Positions 11,267 through 21,870 are shown, counted from the first letter of the stretch. The stretch: 34,104 bases of DNA from Symbiodinium natans (GCA_905221605.1 CAJNDS010001111.1:1-34104); one strand, 5' to 3'. The notes: generated by a model from the letters alone, not told the origin. Numbers and translations are program-made.

Positions 11267-11951
11267 GTTCTCTACACCCTTTATAATATTATATGGTCTT
11301 TTAATAATATTATCCCGTGAGCATAAACGCCCTATTATTATATTAATATGCTCACGGGGTAATAATACGATATTATATTATGAAGAGAGTAAGTGAACAC
11401 GTGATTACAAGGACTGAACGCAGTAAAGGACGCGTGAATCCTAGTGAACGAACGAACGCAGGAAAACTAGTATTAATGCGGCCTAATAATTCTCTACTTC
11501 TTGGCCGCTCTATTAATTATCTATTCACGTTTCGTTTATTCGTTCACGCGTTTATTTAATTCACTTCGTGCGTGAACTTACAAGTGAATATAAGACGCGT
11601 TCTCTCATAACTTCACTCACTCCCGGGCTATAATATTATTAGTGAAGCGCCCGGGATATATTAATAAAGGGTGTTTTTGGTCAATCTTGGTACTTGTTTC
11701 GTTCGGTCGCTCATAAGATTCATGCATTCGCAAGCTCATTTATAATCTTATTCACTCGTTCCGTTCACATTCTATTTATATTGCGTGCTTTCACTGCGTT
11801 CCATTACCAATATTAATATTATGTTCTCTTCACTCAGTAGTTATATTAATACGCGGGCATAATATTATTATCTTAGAAAGCCCGCGGGATAGGTTAGAAA
11901 GAAGAGTGAAAGAAAGTGAGTACACGGGCGTACATTATTCTCTTCATATTA
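11267..11951. other. hairpin-rich filler, no gene
   Basis: Single-copy in this window. It contains a palindrome around a cccgtgagca...tgctcacggg pair (11323-11359) and several GC-clamped hairpins. No gene recognised. Confidence 0.6.
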
Positions 11952-12365
11952 ACTAGCCCGTGTTACGTTCATAATATTCATACGGGCTTCACGCTTCACT
12001 CACTGCGTTCACTCATTGTAAGCCCGTATTAATATTAGTATGAACGTAACCACTAGTAAACGAAGTGATCCAAAAGCCCCCTGTAATACTATAATTGGGG
12101 CTTTTGATCACTAAGTTCACACACTACGTTCTTTCTCCCCTTTAATCATTAATAGTATTATCACGGGCAAAGAATGCGCGCCGTAATAATAATATTAATC
12201 ATTAAAGGGCCCTATCTTAATAGTACTAAAGGGCGTGCATTAATTTACCCCTTTAGTACTATTAATATAGGGGCTATAAGTGAATAAGTGAACGAAGTAA
12301 ACGCCTTCACGGACGGATTCTAGGGCAGAGTCAGTAGTTCTTGGACTGGAACCGCCGGGCAGTTA
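11952..12365. repeat. three-copy repeat, inverted copy
   Basis: Reverse complement of 1-414. It is continued on its right by an island (12366-12455) that also follows the copies at 22829 and 32228. Confidence 0.9.
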
Positions 12366-12540
12366 AGGTGTCATGAGATTGATGGTGTACGAAAGGAAAA
12401 GTAAAGGTTAACCGCTCTCTCCCTGTCACATAACCTCTATCTCTAGCTCCTGTTAATGGTTGATCTGGGGCTGAGTCTTAATGTCTAGACAGAATATCCC
12501 CTTTAAGACTAGGAATTAGTACTATCATCACACCTATTGA

Positions 12541-13138
12541 CCCTGTTAACGCCTGGTCTGGATAACACTCGTCTTTTCATGAGTCTTACCGCTGGAGCTG
12601 GAACTAGATGCATGAGTCTTCTGTCTTCATCTCCAAGTCTAGGGTCTTTTCCCCATTATTATAATACGGGCTTTAAAGGCGCGAGCTTATTTAATGTACG
12701 CCCGTAATATAATAATAGGGGCAAAGAGCTCCAAGACCCGGGTATTATGGTGTAGTTCTAATATTAATACGCCCTTATAAGGACTGAAAGGCCGCATGAA
12801 GGGCGTAGTAATATTATGAACGAAAGATGCGCACGAAACAAAATCATATGTGCGCACACAACACTCTTTTACTTTATATCCCGGGCGTCTATTTAGTACT
12901 TATTATGTGCCCGGGACATGAATATAATAGTATTATTCTACGGGATTTTATTAGGCCCGTAACACTCTTTTTCTTCGTTCTTCATTCACTTCCCTTTATC
13001 TCTTCACTCTGTTCTCTATTCATGCGTCGTGTTCGCTGGCTCACTTACTCCTTATAATAGAGAAAGTGAAGAGAACATGTGAAGTGAATTACAAACGAAT
13101 GCAATGAGTGCGTGAATTAACTGAACATGTGAACGAAA
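12541..13138. repeat. four-copy ~1 kb direct repeat, copy 3 (partial)
   Basis: Matches copy 1 up to gtgaacgaaa, then switches to unrelated hairpin DNA at 13139. Confidence 0.9.
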
Positions 13139-13935
13139 CCCACAGTTGATGATTCATAGACTTGGAAATGAAGGTGAAAGGAATGAACTAAAAAGGCCCT
13201 ATCATTTTCCCTTTTGGCCTTTTTAAGTGAATGAGTGAGCCGAATGAACAAGCGAGGAAAGTAGTGTGTTAAAGGGGCTCTTAATAAATATACTAAATTA
13301 GCCGCTTTACCACCTTTAATAATATTACAACTAGTGAATGAAGGTGGTAAGAAGTGAACTTGTGAACGACGCACGCACCGCAGTGAACGAAGAGAAGAAA
13401 AAGGAGAAATTAGTATGAATATTGTACGGGCGCTACAAAATAAGAAATAGAAGAAAGCGCCCACTTCGTTCATTAAATTCACGCATTTGTGCACTAATTT
13501 ATATTACAAATGCATTCATTTAATACGGGCTAGTTATAATATAATAATTCAAGCGTGCCTTGTAATTATTATATTATAAGCCCTTATTATTATATTATTG
13601 TTCTCTCGTTTACTTTACTTCGTTCATGCGTGCACTGCGTTCGCTTGTTCGTTTCACTCGCGCGCTTACTTGTTCACTTACTATTATATTCACGGGCTCG
13701 TTATTAATAGTAAAATATAGGCCCGTGAACACTAAAACTCCTTTATTATCATGCGGGCGTATTAGTGAATTATATTGTGCCCGCAGTAAAATTCCTTGCA
13801 TTTTAATTGAATTCGTGCGTCACTTCGTTCCTTAAAATTCAATTATAATACACTACGTTCTTTCACTAATAATATAATGCCCGGGCAAACCTATAATAAA
13901 TAAGCCCGGGGTCTATAATAAAAAGAGTGTTACGT
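13139..13935. other. hairpin-rich filler, no gene
   Basis: Includes a perfect 15 bp stem at 13535-13578 and a cacgggc...gcccgtg hairpin near 13690-13728. The 125-residue minus frame here resembles no protein and spans hairpins. Confidence 0.6.
13535..13578 (+). repeat. tip hairpin, exception to pairing rule
   Basis: Perfect 15 bp arms; tip caagcgtgccttgt, in which the third base A opposes G, the one clear mismatch found. Confidence 0.88.
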
Positions 13936-14185
13936 TCACATAATAATTATAATGCAAAGGTAAGTTTACGCACGCTTTGCATTATTATTATTACGTGGGG
14001 CCCTTTTCACCCTTATTGTGCTTACATTTCGTGCATTCGTGCGCCAGCTTACAATTCACGAAATATAAGAACAAAAGGGCAGTGAAAAGACCCGCCCGAA
14101 GTCCCAGCCCCAGAATGACAGGATACTACCTCGGGGAGTTAATGGTTGTACTGTGTGGGCAAGACTCATGATGGTACGGTTTCTA
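13936..14185. repeat. 250 bp direct repeat, copy 1
   Basis: Copy at 25700-25949 (offset 11764). It begins with a perfect tip hairpin and ends in an island (cagccccagaatgacagg, then gactcatgatggtacgg). Confidence 0.88.
13951..13983 (-). repeat. tip hairpin, GT/AC
   Basis: Perfect 9 bp arms aatgcaaag/ctttgcatt; minus-strand tip cgtgcgtaaacttac. Copied in the repeat at 25700. Confidence 0.9.
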
Positions 14186-14336
14186 AGTCAAGATGGTAAT
14201 GTCATGAGTGAAGAATTCATGGGCAAGACTGACAGGTGGGATGGATTCCAGGGTCTAGAGATCATTAGTATTATTCCTAGAGAGCCAGGTGAACCAGACC
14301 GTGAGGCAAGGGTGTAAACGTATGGGCGAATATAAT
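14161..14336. repeat. island direct repeat, copy 1
   Basis: Copy at 30809-30984 (offset 16648). About 170 bases without palindromes, with gactcatgatgg, gtcatgagtgaag and gagccaggtgaaccagacc words. It is a candidate structural RNA fragment; no protein frame is convincing. Confidence 0.85.
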
Positions 14337-14351
14337 ACAAGCGCCCCTATA

Positions 14352-14390
14352 ATATACTAATTTATAAACTAGTGCATGAAATTAGTATAT
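14352..14390 (-). repeat. tip hairpin, AT/AT
   Basis: Perfect 12 bp arms atatactaattt/aaattagtatat; minus-strand tip catgcactagtttat. Confidence 0.92.
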
Positions 14391-14462
14391 TAATAGAGCG
14401 GCGCGTATATAATTCGCCCATGTGTTCACGCTTTTTCTCTTCTTTTCCCCATTATTGCGTTA

Positions 14463-14504
14463 ATTAGTATTAATGCGCGCGTAAACTTGCCATTTAATAC
14501 TAAT
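14463..14504 (+). repeat. tip hairpin, GC/GC
   Basis: Arms attagtattaatg and its complement with one bulged t (14495); tip cgcgcgtaaacttgc. Confidence 0.85.
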
Positions 14505-14978
14505 ATAAAAGCAATAATGAGTGAAAAGATAAGAGAAAAGCACCCAGACGCAGAGGTAATGACTGAACGGGGGAACGAATGAGGGAGATGAAAAGGGCCC
14601 CTTTAAAGGACTTATTATTTGGCCCTTTTCACCCTCATTCTCCCATCCTGGCTGTTACCTTCACGACTCAACAGATTAACTCCTAGAGACAGAGGTTAGG
14701 GTGTCAAGGTTGGGATAGTACTACAGGGACGTTCTAATGTCTAGAGAGGGCCCCAACCTCGGTCCGTCCGTACGCATGAAACGCAACCATTAATAATATT
14801 ATAGCGTGCGTCCCTTACCTATAATATTATAATGGGTGCTCTTCATGGACGGACTCACTCACATCACCCGTACGTTCATGCCCCAATATTAAATGTACTA
14901 AAAGGGCAATGAATAGCGCGCCTTTTAGTATATTTAATATGGGCCCCTTTCACTCTTTATAAAGCCAATATTAAAATC

Positions 14979-15007
14979 ATTACGGCGCGCGTGAACTTGC
15001 CCGTAAT
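14979..15007 (+). repeat. tip hairpin, GC/GC
   Basis: Perfect 7 bp arms attacgg/ccgtaat extended outward imperfectly; tip cgcgcgtgaacttgc. Confidence 0.88.
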
Positions 15008-15074
15008 TTAATATTGGATTTCTAAAGATTGAAACCTTCATGAACGACTCTGGGGGAAAAACGCCCATTAAAAC

Positions 15075-15108
15075 ATATTAAATTCATGCGTGCCTTATAA
15101 TTTAATAT
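15075..15108 (+). repeat. tip hairpin, AT/AT
   Basis: Perfect 10 bp arms atattaaatt/aatttaatat; short tip catgcgtgccttat. Confidence 0.92.
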
Positions 15109-15271
15109 ATTTTAATAGGGTTTTTCGTGGAGTCGCGAGTGAAGGGTGAAATGACCGCCCGGGAAGTTATGAAAGGTGAAGAGATTCATGATGGAGATTG
15201 TACTGAATCCGTGTGCTAAGTTCTCCCTGACATCTAATTATAAGGGTGAAAGGGAGAAAAGCCCATAATTT

Positions 15272-15317
15272 TATATTAAATTCACGCGTCCACTTCGTTA
15301 CCTTGTAATTTAATATA
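15272..15317 (+). repeat. tip hairpin, AC/GT
   Basis: Perfect 11 bp arms tatattaaatt/aatttaatata; the tip begins cacgcgtc and ends ccttgt. Confidence 0.92.
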
Positions 15318-15825
15318 CAAATTAAGGCTTTTAGTACGTTCTGCGGGCCCATTAATCTCTTGTTCGCCCGTAAACACACTAATAATACTATACTATAAGT
15401 GAAGAGAATATAATTAGTGCGTTTATAAGGAATAAAATGACGCATGAAACGCACGAATTATATGAACGAACGGCCGTTTCCTGTAGCTGGACCTTTAGGA
15501 ATAATAGGATTAAAGGAGTGAACAACGTGAACACTAATAATCTTCTGTCTCTATCTTTCTTTCGTTTATCCCGCGCATTCGTATCCGCGGTTAAAATATA
15601 GTTAAAGGGAGTGAAATAAAAGGGCCCAACATCTGGATTACATGCACCATTAGTAGTATTATTATGCAGAAAATCGTCTATCATGCGTGTGTGAAAATAA
15701 AGAGAGAACGAAGTGAAAGAAGTGAACTGCATTATTATATTTACAAGCGAACGAAGAATGAGAGTAGCGCGTGAAATATAATAATAAAGGAGCGAAGTGA
15801 ACGAGGATACAAATGCAGTGTATTA

Positions 15826-17268
15826 ATGCGTGAACTTGCGAAACAACCAAAAGATAGGAAAGTTATTCCTGATCCAATAGATGACAGGGAATTCCAGGAA
15901 TTAAAAGAATCTGGAAAGGATGGGATTCTTCTTGGCATAACATTAAATCCTAAGAAATGCATTGGGGAAAAGGTAAGAAGAATACCAATAAATATTAAAT
16001 GTAGATGAAAAAGAGAAAGTGTACTAGAGGATGAAAGTAATAAATTCTTAGTACCAACAATCTTTTCTCCATTAAAAATTATTCCAGAGAAGATAGAAAT
16101 TATAGCTCCTAAAGAAAGAACAAAATGAAAATGTGCTACAACATAATATGTATCATGTAATCCTAGATCTACTGCAGCATTTCCAAGAATTATTCCTGTA
16201 GAACCACCTATAGTAAACATTAATAAAAAGAGATGTGAGAAAAAGACAGAACTAATTCTAAGGTGTAATAATGGTGGATTTCCAAGATATGTAAAAAGCC
16301 AATTAAAGATTTTTGTACCAGTTGGTAAGGATATTAAGATTGTAACTCCTGTAAAATAAGCTCTTGTATCACTTTCTAAACCTACAGTATACATATGATG
16401 CCCCCAAACAAGACTTCCAAGAAGAGAAATAGATGACATGGCAAAGATCATTGATTGGTTACCAAAGATTATTAATTGTAAAATCCCAGAAATTATTATG
16501 GAAATGATCCCAAATGCAGGAATTATTAAGATGTAAACTTCTGGATGTCCAAAAAACCAAAATAAATGTTGATAGAATATAGGATCTCCTCCAAATATAG
16601 GATCAAAGAAAAGTGTATTAGAATGAAGATCACCCAATATTAAAAGAAGTGTACCAGATAAGATTGGTAATGTTAATAAAAGCATGAAAGCTGTAATCAA
16701 GAAAGCCCAAGGAAATAATGGGATAGTCTTTAATGTCAGATAATAAGATCTCAGATTTAGAATTGTTGTCCAAAAGTTAAGAGATGTAAGACATGAAGAT
16801 ATACCAGAGATTAATAATCCAAATATAAGATTTCCTGTACTTGAAGGTGATAAAGTCATAAAAGAAGTGGATAATGGTGGAAAAATGTTCATCCTGTACC
16901 ACCTCCAAATTCTGAGATTATAGAAAGGATTAGGAAAAGATATGAAAGTAAAAAAATTAAGAAAAATTATTGACTCTAGGATATACCACTTCTGGAGACC
17001 CTTGAAAGATAGGTACAAAATAATTTCCAAATCCTCCAAACAAGCCAGGCATTACTAAAAAGAAGATCATAAGAAAGCCATGCAATGTAATGCTTATATT
17101 ATAGAAGTTCTGGTTTTCTGGAGATATAATCCTATTTCCTGATTAATATAATTCTATTCTTATAAGGACTGATATTAATGTTCCGGAGATTCCAAAGATG
17201 AATCCAGATAATAAATAATAAATTCCTAAGCCTTTATGATTACAATTTTTAACTAGTGATAGAAAAGA
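15826..17268 (-). CDS. cox1: cytochrome c oxidase subunit 1, full-length but interrupted copy
   Basis: COX1 is the catalytic core of complex IV and binds haem a, haem a3 and CuB. The minus strand encodes the whole protein: SLVKNCNHKGLGIYYLLSG at the N terminus, a TLHG haem-ligand His, MPGLFGGFGNYFVP, WFFGHPEVY (CuB site), VWGHHMYTVG (the CuB His pair), DLGLHDTYYVVAHFHFV (haem ligands) and SPMHFLGFNVMPRRIP near the end. About 480 codons is the usual length. The reading is broken by TAA at 17143-17145, TAA at 16957-16959, TGA at 16889-16891 where GTGWT has Trp, and two frame changes at T-runs (16950-16956 and 16881-16885). From about 16883 to 15826 it is open in one frame. Homology ends at about FASSR near 15828 with no stop; the frame runs on into hairpin DNA. 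Start lies just inside a GC-clamped hairpin (17274-17305). It could be a pseudogene, an edited gene or a misassembly. Confidence 0.95.
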
Positions 17269-17273
17269 TACGA

Positions 17274-17305
17274 ACGGGCCAGTACTATTATATTATTAGG
17301 CCCGT
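17274..17305. repeat. GC-clamped hairpin at cox1 5' boundary
   Basis: Arms acgggcc/ggcccgt with an AT loop, directly upstream of the first COX1-like codons. It could mark a transcript end or a recombination join. Confidence 0.8.
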
Positions 17306-17315
17306 AACAATATTA

Positions 17316-18368
17316 TTCTTCTTTCTTCATTCCTTTCCTAATTTTGCTTGTTGTTCAATTGAGTTCATGCGTCATTCATATCTTCACTCCTTATAACTCA
17401 ATTAAACAAACAAAATAAGAGAATTAGAATGAAGAATCCAGTAAAATACACGGGCTTATAATAAAAACGCACGCGTGCACTTCATTCGCAAGCTCATTCG
17501 TTTACCGCACGAAGTAATAATAAGCCCGCGTATTAGTATTATTGCGTGCGTACACTATAAAAGCCCAGTAAAAATACTAATATTTGGGCTTTTGTTTCGT
17601 ACGCACATAAAATTAGTATGTTTCGTGCGTGAATTCATGCGCTCATTGCATTCACTTCGTTCATTTTATTCGCTTATTCGTTCACTCATTCACTACGTTC
17701 ACACAATTATTATATTTCACGCACTTGTTCATTCACGCTGTTCATTCACTTCGTTTGTAAATATAATATTGTGTGTACTTCGTTCCTAATTCTCTTATCT
17801 TCGCGGGCTTTACACGGGCGCACGCATGCACTACATTTATCGTGCGTATTAATAGCCCGCGGTAAACATTAATAATATTATAGCGGGTGAGGGTGGTTGA
17901 CAGGGCTTTTTCTAGTGACAGGAAGACTCAAGGGGTCCCTATAATTATAGTACTAATTCTAAGGTAAAGTATGCACGCTTAGAATTAGTACATAGAATTA
18001 TAGGGGCATAAAGGACGTACATTATAAGCCCCAATATAATAATACGGGCCTTACGTTCACTTCATGCATTCTTTATAAGTGAACTGGCCCGTAGTATTAT
18101 AATTGTAGGGGCTTTTAATGAGTCCTTTAATGCGGTAACTTGTCAATGGTGGTTTTACTGCGTTCATTCGTGCCCCTAATTTAATATTATTATTGTAATC
18201 GCGCACAAGGTTGCATTAAAATAATACTATTAAAGGGGCACTATGAATGAGGCAGTAAACGCACGCATGACAAGTGAACGCAACAAGACCCAGAAATTGC
18301 CTGGACATGTGGTCGGTTAACAGTACTAAAAGACCACCATTATTACCCCCTTGTTCACCCATCACACC
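17316..18368. repeat. three-copy direct repeat, copy 3
   Basis: Copy of 1950-3002, starting shortly after the hairpin that precedes the cox1 5' end. cox1 is therefore bordered upstream by the same repeat that lies left of cox3. Confidence 0.88.
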
Positions 18369-18548
18369 TCAAAATCACCCCTTTAAGACAGCACCCATCA
18401 CACCTTGAGACCCATCCCAACCTTTAAGACTAGGAATTAGTACTATCATCACACCTTGAGACCCTAACTCTCATATCTTGCTCTAACCGTTCACACCCTT
18501 GGAATCGCATGCCAGGTTAACCGTGTAAAAGCCCCGTCCATTAATGCA

Positions 18549-18599
18549 CTAAGTTTTAATATTATTGCAAGCTTGCGCGCGAATATATTAAAATTTAGT
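18549..18599 (-). repeat. tip hairpin, GC/GC
   Basis: Imperfect arms around 18567-18581; minus-strand tip cgcgcgcaagcttgc. Confidence 0.8.
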
Positions 18600-18635
18600 A
18601 CATTTAATTGGGGCTTTTACCCCCCTTTATTATAC

Positions 18636-18670
18636 TACTAAAAAGCGTGCACAAGTTTACCTTTTTAGTA
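18636..18670 (+). repeat. tip hairpin, GT/AC
   Basis: Perfect 10 bp arms tactaaaaag/ctttttagta; tip cgtgcacaagtttac. Confidence 0.92.
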
Positions 18671-19017
18671 TTATATTTAAAGGGGGTACTCTGGGGCTGA
18701 GTCTTAATGTCTAGACAGAATATCCCCTTTAAGACTAGGAATTAGTACTATCATCACACCTCAAAATCACCCCTTTAAGACAGCACCCATCACACCTTGA
18801 GACCCTAACTCTCATATCTTGGTCTAACCGCCGCCTCATGACCCCGTAAAACCCTTGTTGTTACCGTATGAACACCCCTATCTCTCGGGGTATTAAGTGA
18901 AGAGAGCTCATTTTAATAGTATTGTAAGGCGTGAACAGAGTGAACAACGCACGAATACTATTAAAAGGAGAGAACGAAGTGCGTGAATATAATAATAGGG
19001 TGAGAACGAAGTACACC

Positions 19018-19125
19018 TTTCTAAACTTTAGAATATTGGAAATTCATAAATTTTATAATCTACAACTTTTTTATTGGCATTTTCTTGAAATCTTATGGTT
19101 ATTTATCTTTCTAGTCTTTTATCTC
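19018..19125 (+). CDS. cox3: cox3 3' exon, helix VII, copy 1
   Basis: This 36-codon stretch reads FLNFRILEIHKFYNL followed by LFYWHFLEILWLFIFLVFYL. The YWHFLEILWLF core matches the last transmembrane helix of COX3 (HWHFVDVVWLF type in other organisms), exactly the part missing from the cox3 segment at 5520-6231. In dinoflagellates this helix is known to come from a separate transcript joined in trans to the helix I-VI transcript. Here the exon is on the opposite strand, some 13 kb away. Upstream and downstream in the same frame the translation becomes the Ser/Leu/His-rich pattern typical of the palindromic filler, so the ends are set by loss of COX3 similarity. It lies near the left end of a 2.73 kb direct repeat, so a second copy exists at 28099. 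Confidence 0.88.
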
Positions 19126-19852
19126 TCACTTCTTTCCGTTCATTCGCTCGCAAGATTCATGCGCTTACTTCGTGCACTTATAATCTTGTTCCCTCTTTCT
19201 CTTCACTTTTAATATAATGTTTACCGGGGGCATAATATAGTACGTTTAAAGAGGCCCCCGGGCAATATTAATACTATAATACTAATGGTGTAGTTCTCAC
19301 GCACTCTTTTTTTTTTATTACAAATGAACGCAGTGAGTGCGTGAATACAATAATAAAGAGTGAGAACGAAACCACTCTCTGAACCAGCTATTTAATGAGT
19401 GAAGTGAACAAAGTGAATTGGTAAGGAATTTATGACGCACGCAGTTCACGCTTTCACTTCACGCCCCACTTCGTTCATACATGCGTTCACTTCATTTGTA
19501 ATTAAATTCACGCATGAAGTGCACGCATTCTATTCACTTCGTTCTTACTTCTATCACTACACTCAGCATATTATCCCGGGGGCGCATTATTAGTATTATT
19601 ATTGCCCCCGTACTACGTTCGCATAATTCATGCGCTTCATGCGTTCCCTTATAAGCGCATTCATTATGTTCTCTTCGTAGTACTAATAAGGGACGCAGGA
19701 AAGGACGCTTTCTAAGGACCGGCCCAGCGAAGAGAACTCAATTTTTGTATTATAAGGGCGTACATTTCGCGAGCCAAAAGTAAAATAGTAAAACGGCTCG
19801 CATTTCGTACGCACATTATATTTTCTCTTCTTACTTCGTTCGTAATTTAATC

Positions 19853-19890
19853 ATAAAATCGCGCATTCACTTCGTTTCTTTGCATTTTAT
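19853..19890 (+). repeat. tip hairpin, GC/GC
   Basis: Perfect 7 bp arms ataaaat/attttat; the tip begins cgcgcatt and ends tttgc. Copied at 28934-28971. Confidence 0.88.
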
Positions 19891-20120
19891 ATTAAATTAT
19901 TCACTTCGTAGTTATATCACTTGGTAAATCTACTGGTGATGGTACTACTGCCCGGGCAATAGGATAATAGTACGAAGTGAATACAATGAAGTGAATTATA
20001 AGTGAAGCGCATGAATTCACTGAATGTATGAACGTAACAAAGAACGTAGTGCGTGCTCTCTGTTCTTGTCTTCTTACCGCACGCTATAATATAATAATGT
20101 ACGCAAAAAGCCCCTTAAAA

Positions 20121-20155
20121 ATACTAAATTACAAACTTGTGCGTGAATTTAGTAT
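20121..20155 (-). repeat. tip hairpin, AC/GT
   Basis: Perfect 10 bp arms atactaaatt/aatttagtat; minus-strand tip cacgcacaagtttgt. Confidence 0.92.
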
Positions 20156-21392
20156 ATTTAATGTGGGCGTTTTGCACGGGCTAGTAAATTTAATAATAAA
20201 ATCGCGCGTTCTTTCACGCCTTGCATTTTATTTATTAAATTAGCCCGTTAATAATATTATATTGTATGTGCTGCAAAAGACCCACTAAAACTACTGTATT
20301 TCGCTGGGTCTTTTAGCGAGCACCAGGACACAGCTTATGATTGAGGATTTTTCCAGTAGAAATCTCTTGTTTACTTCGTTCTTCTATTTCATTGTCATTC
20401 ATGCTTCGTTCACACGTTCACTCATTATAATGCCAATTAAATAGAATGAACGCCCGTGAACAATAGGATGAAGATAATAATACGGGCGGTTTTTATCTCT
20501 CATTTCGCCCGTTGTGTTCTCTTCGTTCATGCGGCCGTACAAAAATTCTATTTGGCCGCTCATTTTGCTCACTGCGTTCATGCGATAAAAGCCCAATGAA
20601 AGAAGAACGGGGCTTTTATCTTATTCACTTCGTTCTCCCTTATAATCCTATTATTCTATTCACGCGGGCTTATTAAAAGACGCACGCATGCATTTGTTCA
20701 CGTTGTTCACGCATTTATCGTGCGGTTACAGAAGCCCGCGGTAATACTATGAATGAAGGTTTACCGGGTGGTGAGGGTGGTTTCGTTCACTTTATTCATT
20801 GCGGCTTTCATGCTTCTCTTCGTTCATTATAAAGCCGCATGAATAAAAGAACGCACCCTTGACAGACAGAAGACTCATGAACTATAGAACTTGGTCCAGA
20901 GATTCATGGTGGTTCGTGCGTAAGGTAACAACTGACCAAGAACCCGGGATAGAAGTACGAAGAGAGTTATAGTTCGTGCGTATTATAATGAAGTGAGTGT
21001 ACGAACGAAGCATGAATACGCACGAAATATAAGGAACGAAGTGAATTCTCTTCGCGGGGCTTTTTAATTACGTTTTTACCCCGCGGTAATATAATAATAC
21101 TAATAAAAGGTCATAATATTAATATTAATAGTACTTTTATATTATTATAACACTACGTTCGTATTATTCTCTTAATATTGTATGAACGTAGTATATTATA
21201 AGTGAACGTGTGAGCACAGTGCGTGAATTACATTACAAGCGTGCGAACACGTGAAGAGAATTATTATAGCGCCCTTATTAATACTATGTGGGCGCATTAA
21301 GTGAAGAGAATAATAGGGGCCCTTATAATATTAGTACTAAAAGAGCTCTCTTCACGTTCACTTCGTTCATAATGTAGTTCACGCACGCCCGT

Positions 21393-21431
21393 TATAATAT
21401 AATTCGTGCACAAGTTTACAATTATATTATA
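21393..21431 (+). repeat. tip hairpin, GT/AC
   Basis: Perfect 12 bp arms tataatataatt/aattatattata; tip cgtgcacaagtttac. Confidence 0.92.
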
Positions 21432-21591
21432 GGGGCGTGTAGTTCACTCCATTATTCTCTTCACTCACTACACTCTTTATAAACTATCCGGGGTGGTCAC
21501 TGAGCGAGGGGAAAAGGTACTAAAAACTAGACCAAAGACTCAGGGATTCATGGTGGTAACAACTGCCCCCGTTAACCGTCCGTGAACTCCT

Positions 21592-21650
21592 TAAAAGCCC
21601 ACAAACATTATAATTCACGCACAAGTTTGTAATTATAATGTGGGCTTTTA
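21592..21650 (+). repeat. tip hairpin, AC/GT, inside a GC-clamped stem
   Basis: Inner arms acattataatt/aattataatgt around tip cacgcacaagtttgt (21616-21630), with an outer stem taaaagcccaca/tgtgggctttta that competes for the same tgt. Confidence 0.9.
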
Positions 21651-21770
21651 GGAGATTCCGGAAGGTTAGACAGGCGGTTGGGGTCCCGAGGGTGGGTTCT
21701 TAGTACGGTTTCTTAGTGGTAATGTCTCAGAGTTAGGGTCAAGGTGTGAGGGTGCTGTCTTAAAGGGGTG

Positions 21771-21870
21771 NNNNNNNNNNNNNNNNNNNNNNNNNNNNNN
21801 NNNNNNNNNNNNNNNNNNNNNNNNNNNNNNNNNNNNNNNNNNNNNNNNNNNNNNNNNNNNNNNNNNNNNN
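21771..21870. other. assembly gap (100 N)
   Basis: A run of exactly 100 N, a conventional gap of unknown size. Sequence on either side need not be contiguous. Confidence 0.99.

Larger units (their letters stand above)
14337..15825. other. mixed islands and hairpins 3' of cox1, no gene recognised
   Basis: Islands at about 14535-14580, 14640-14780, 15130-15240, 15476-15520 and 15620-15670 alternate with hairpins. The island at 15476 reads PVAGPLGIIGLK in one frame, too short to assign. The long minus frames are shadows. Confidence 0.55.
18369..18900. other. shuffled short-module island
   Basis: No gene seen. A patchwork of 15-35 base words reused in different orders: ccatcacaccttgagaccc, tttaagacagcaccc, tttaagactaggaattag and taactctcatatcttg. 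Two tip hairpins (18567 and 18646) are embedded. About 80 bases at 18457-18535 recur inverted at 25560-25640. Confidence 0.7.
18972..21699. repeat. 2.73 kb direct repeat with cox3 helix VII, copy 1
   Basis: Matches 28053-30780 at a constant offset of 9081 with very few differences. Besides the cox3 exon it holds about 20 hairpins and an island at 20859-20955 (agactcatg and gattcatggtgg words). Its right end lies 71 bases before the N gap. Confidence 0.95.

Noticed and set aside
14170-14215. SSU rRNA resemblance (actcatgatgg and gtcaagatgg versus gtcaagtcatcatgg)
   Set aside because: Too short, and the order does not fit; catgagtctt-type words are repeated throughout the islands.
15741-15825. 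C-terminal extension of COX1
   Set aside because: The residues after FASSR are translation of hairpin filler.
15826-16008. Plus-strand open frame over the cox1 3' end
   Set aside because: Antisense shadow of cox1.
16889-16891. Alternative code with TGA as Trp
   Set aside because: Other conserved Trp codons in cox1 and cox3 are TGG, and a TAG also occurs at a Trp site in cox3, so editing or mutation explains both better.
16883-17039. cox1 start at 17039 (TTG)
   Set aside because: The first ~50 codons of that frame are out of register; real COX1 similarity continues upstream to about 17268 in other frames.
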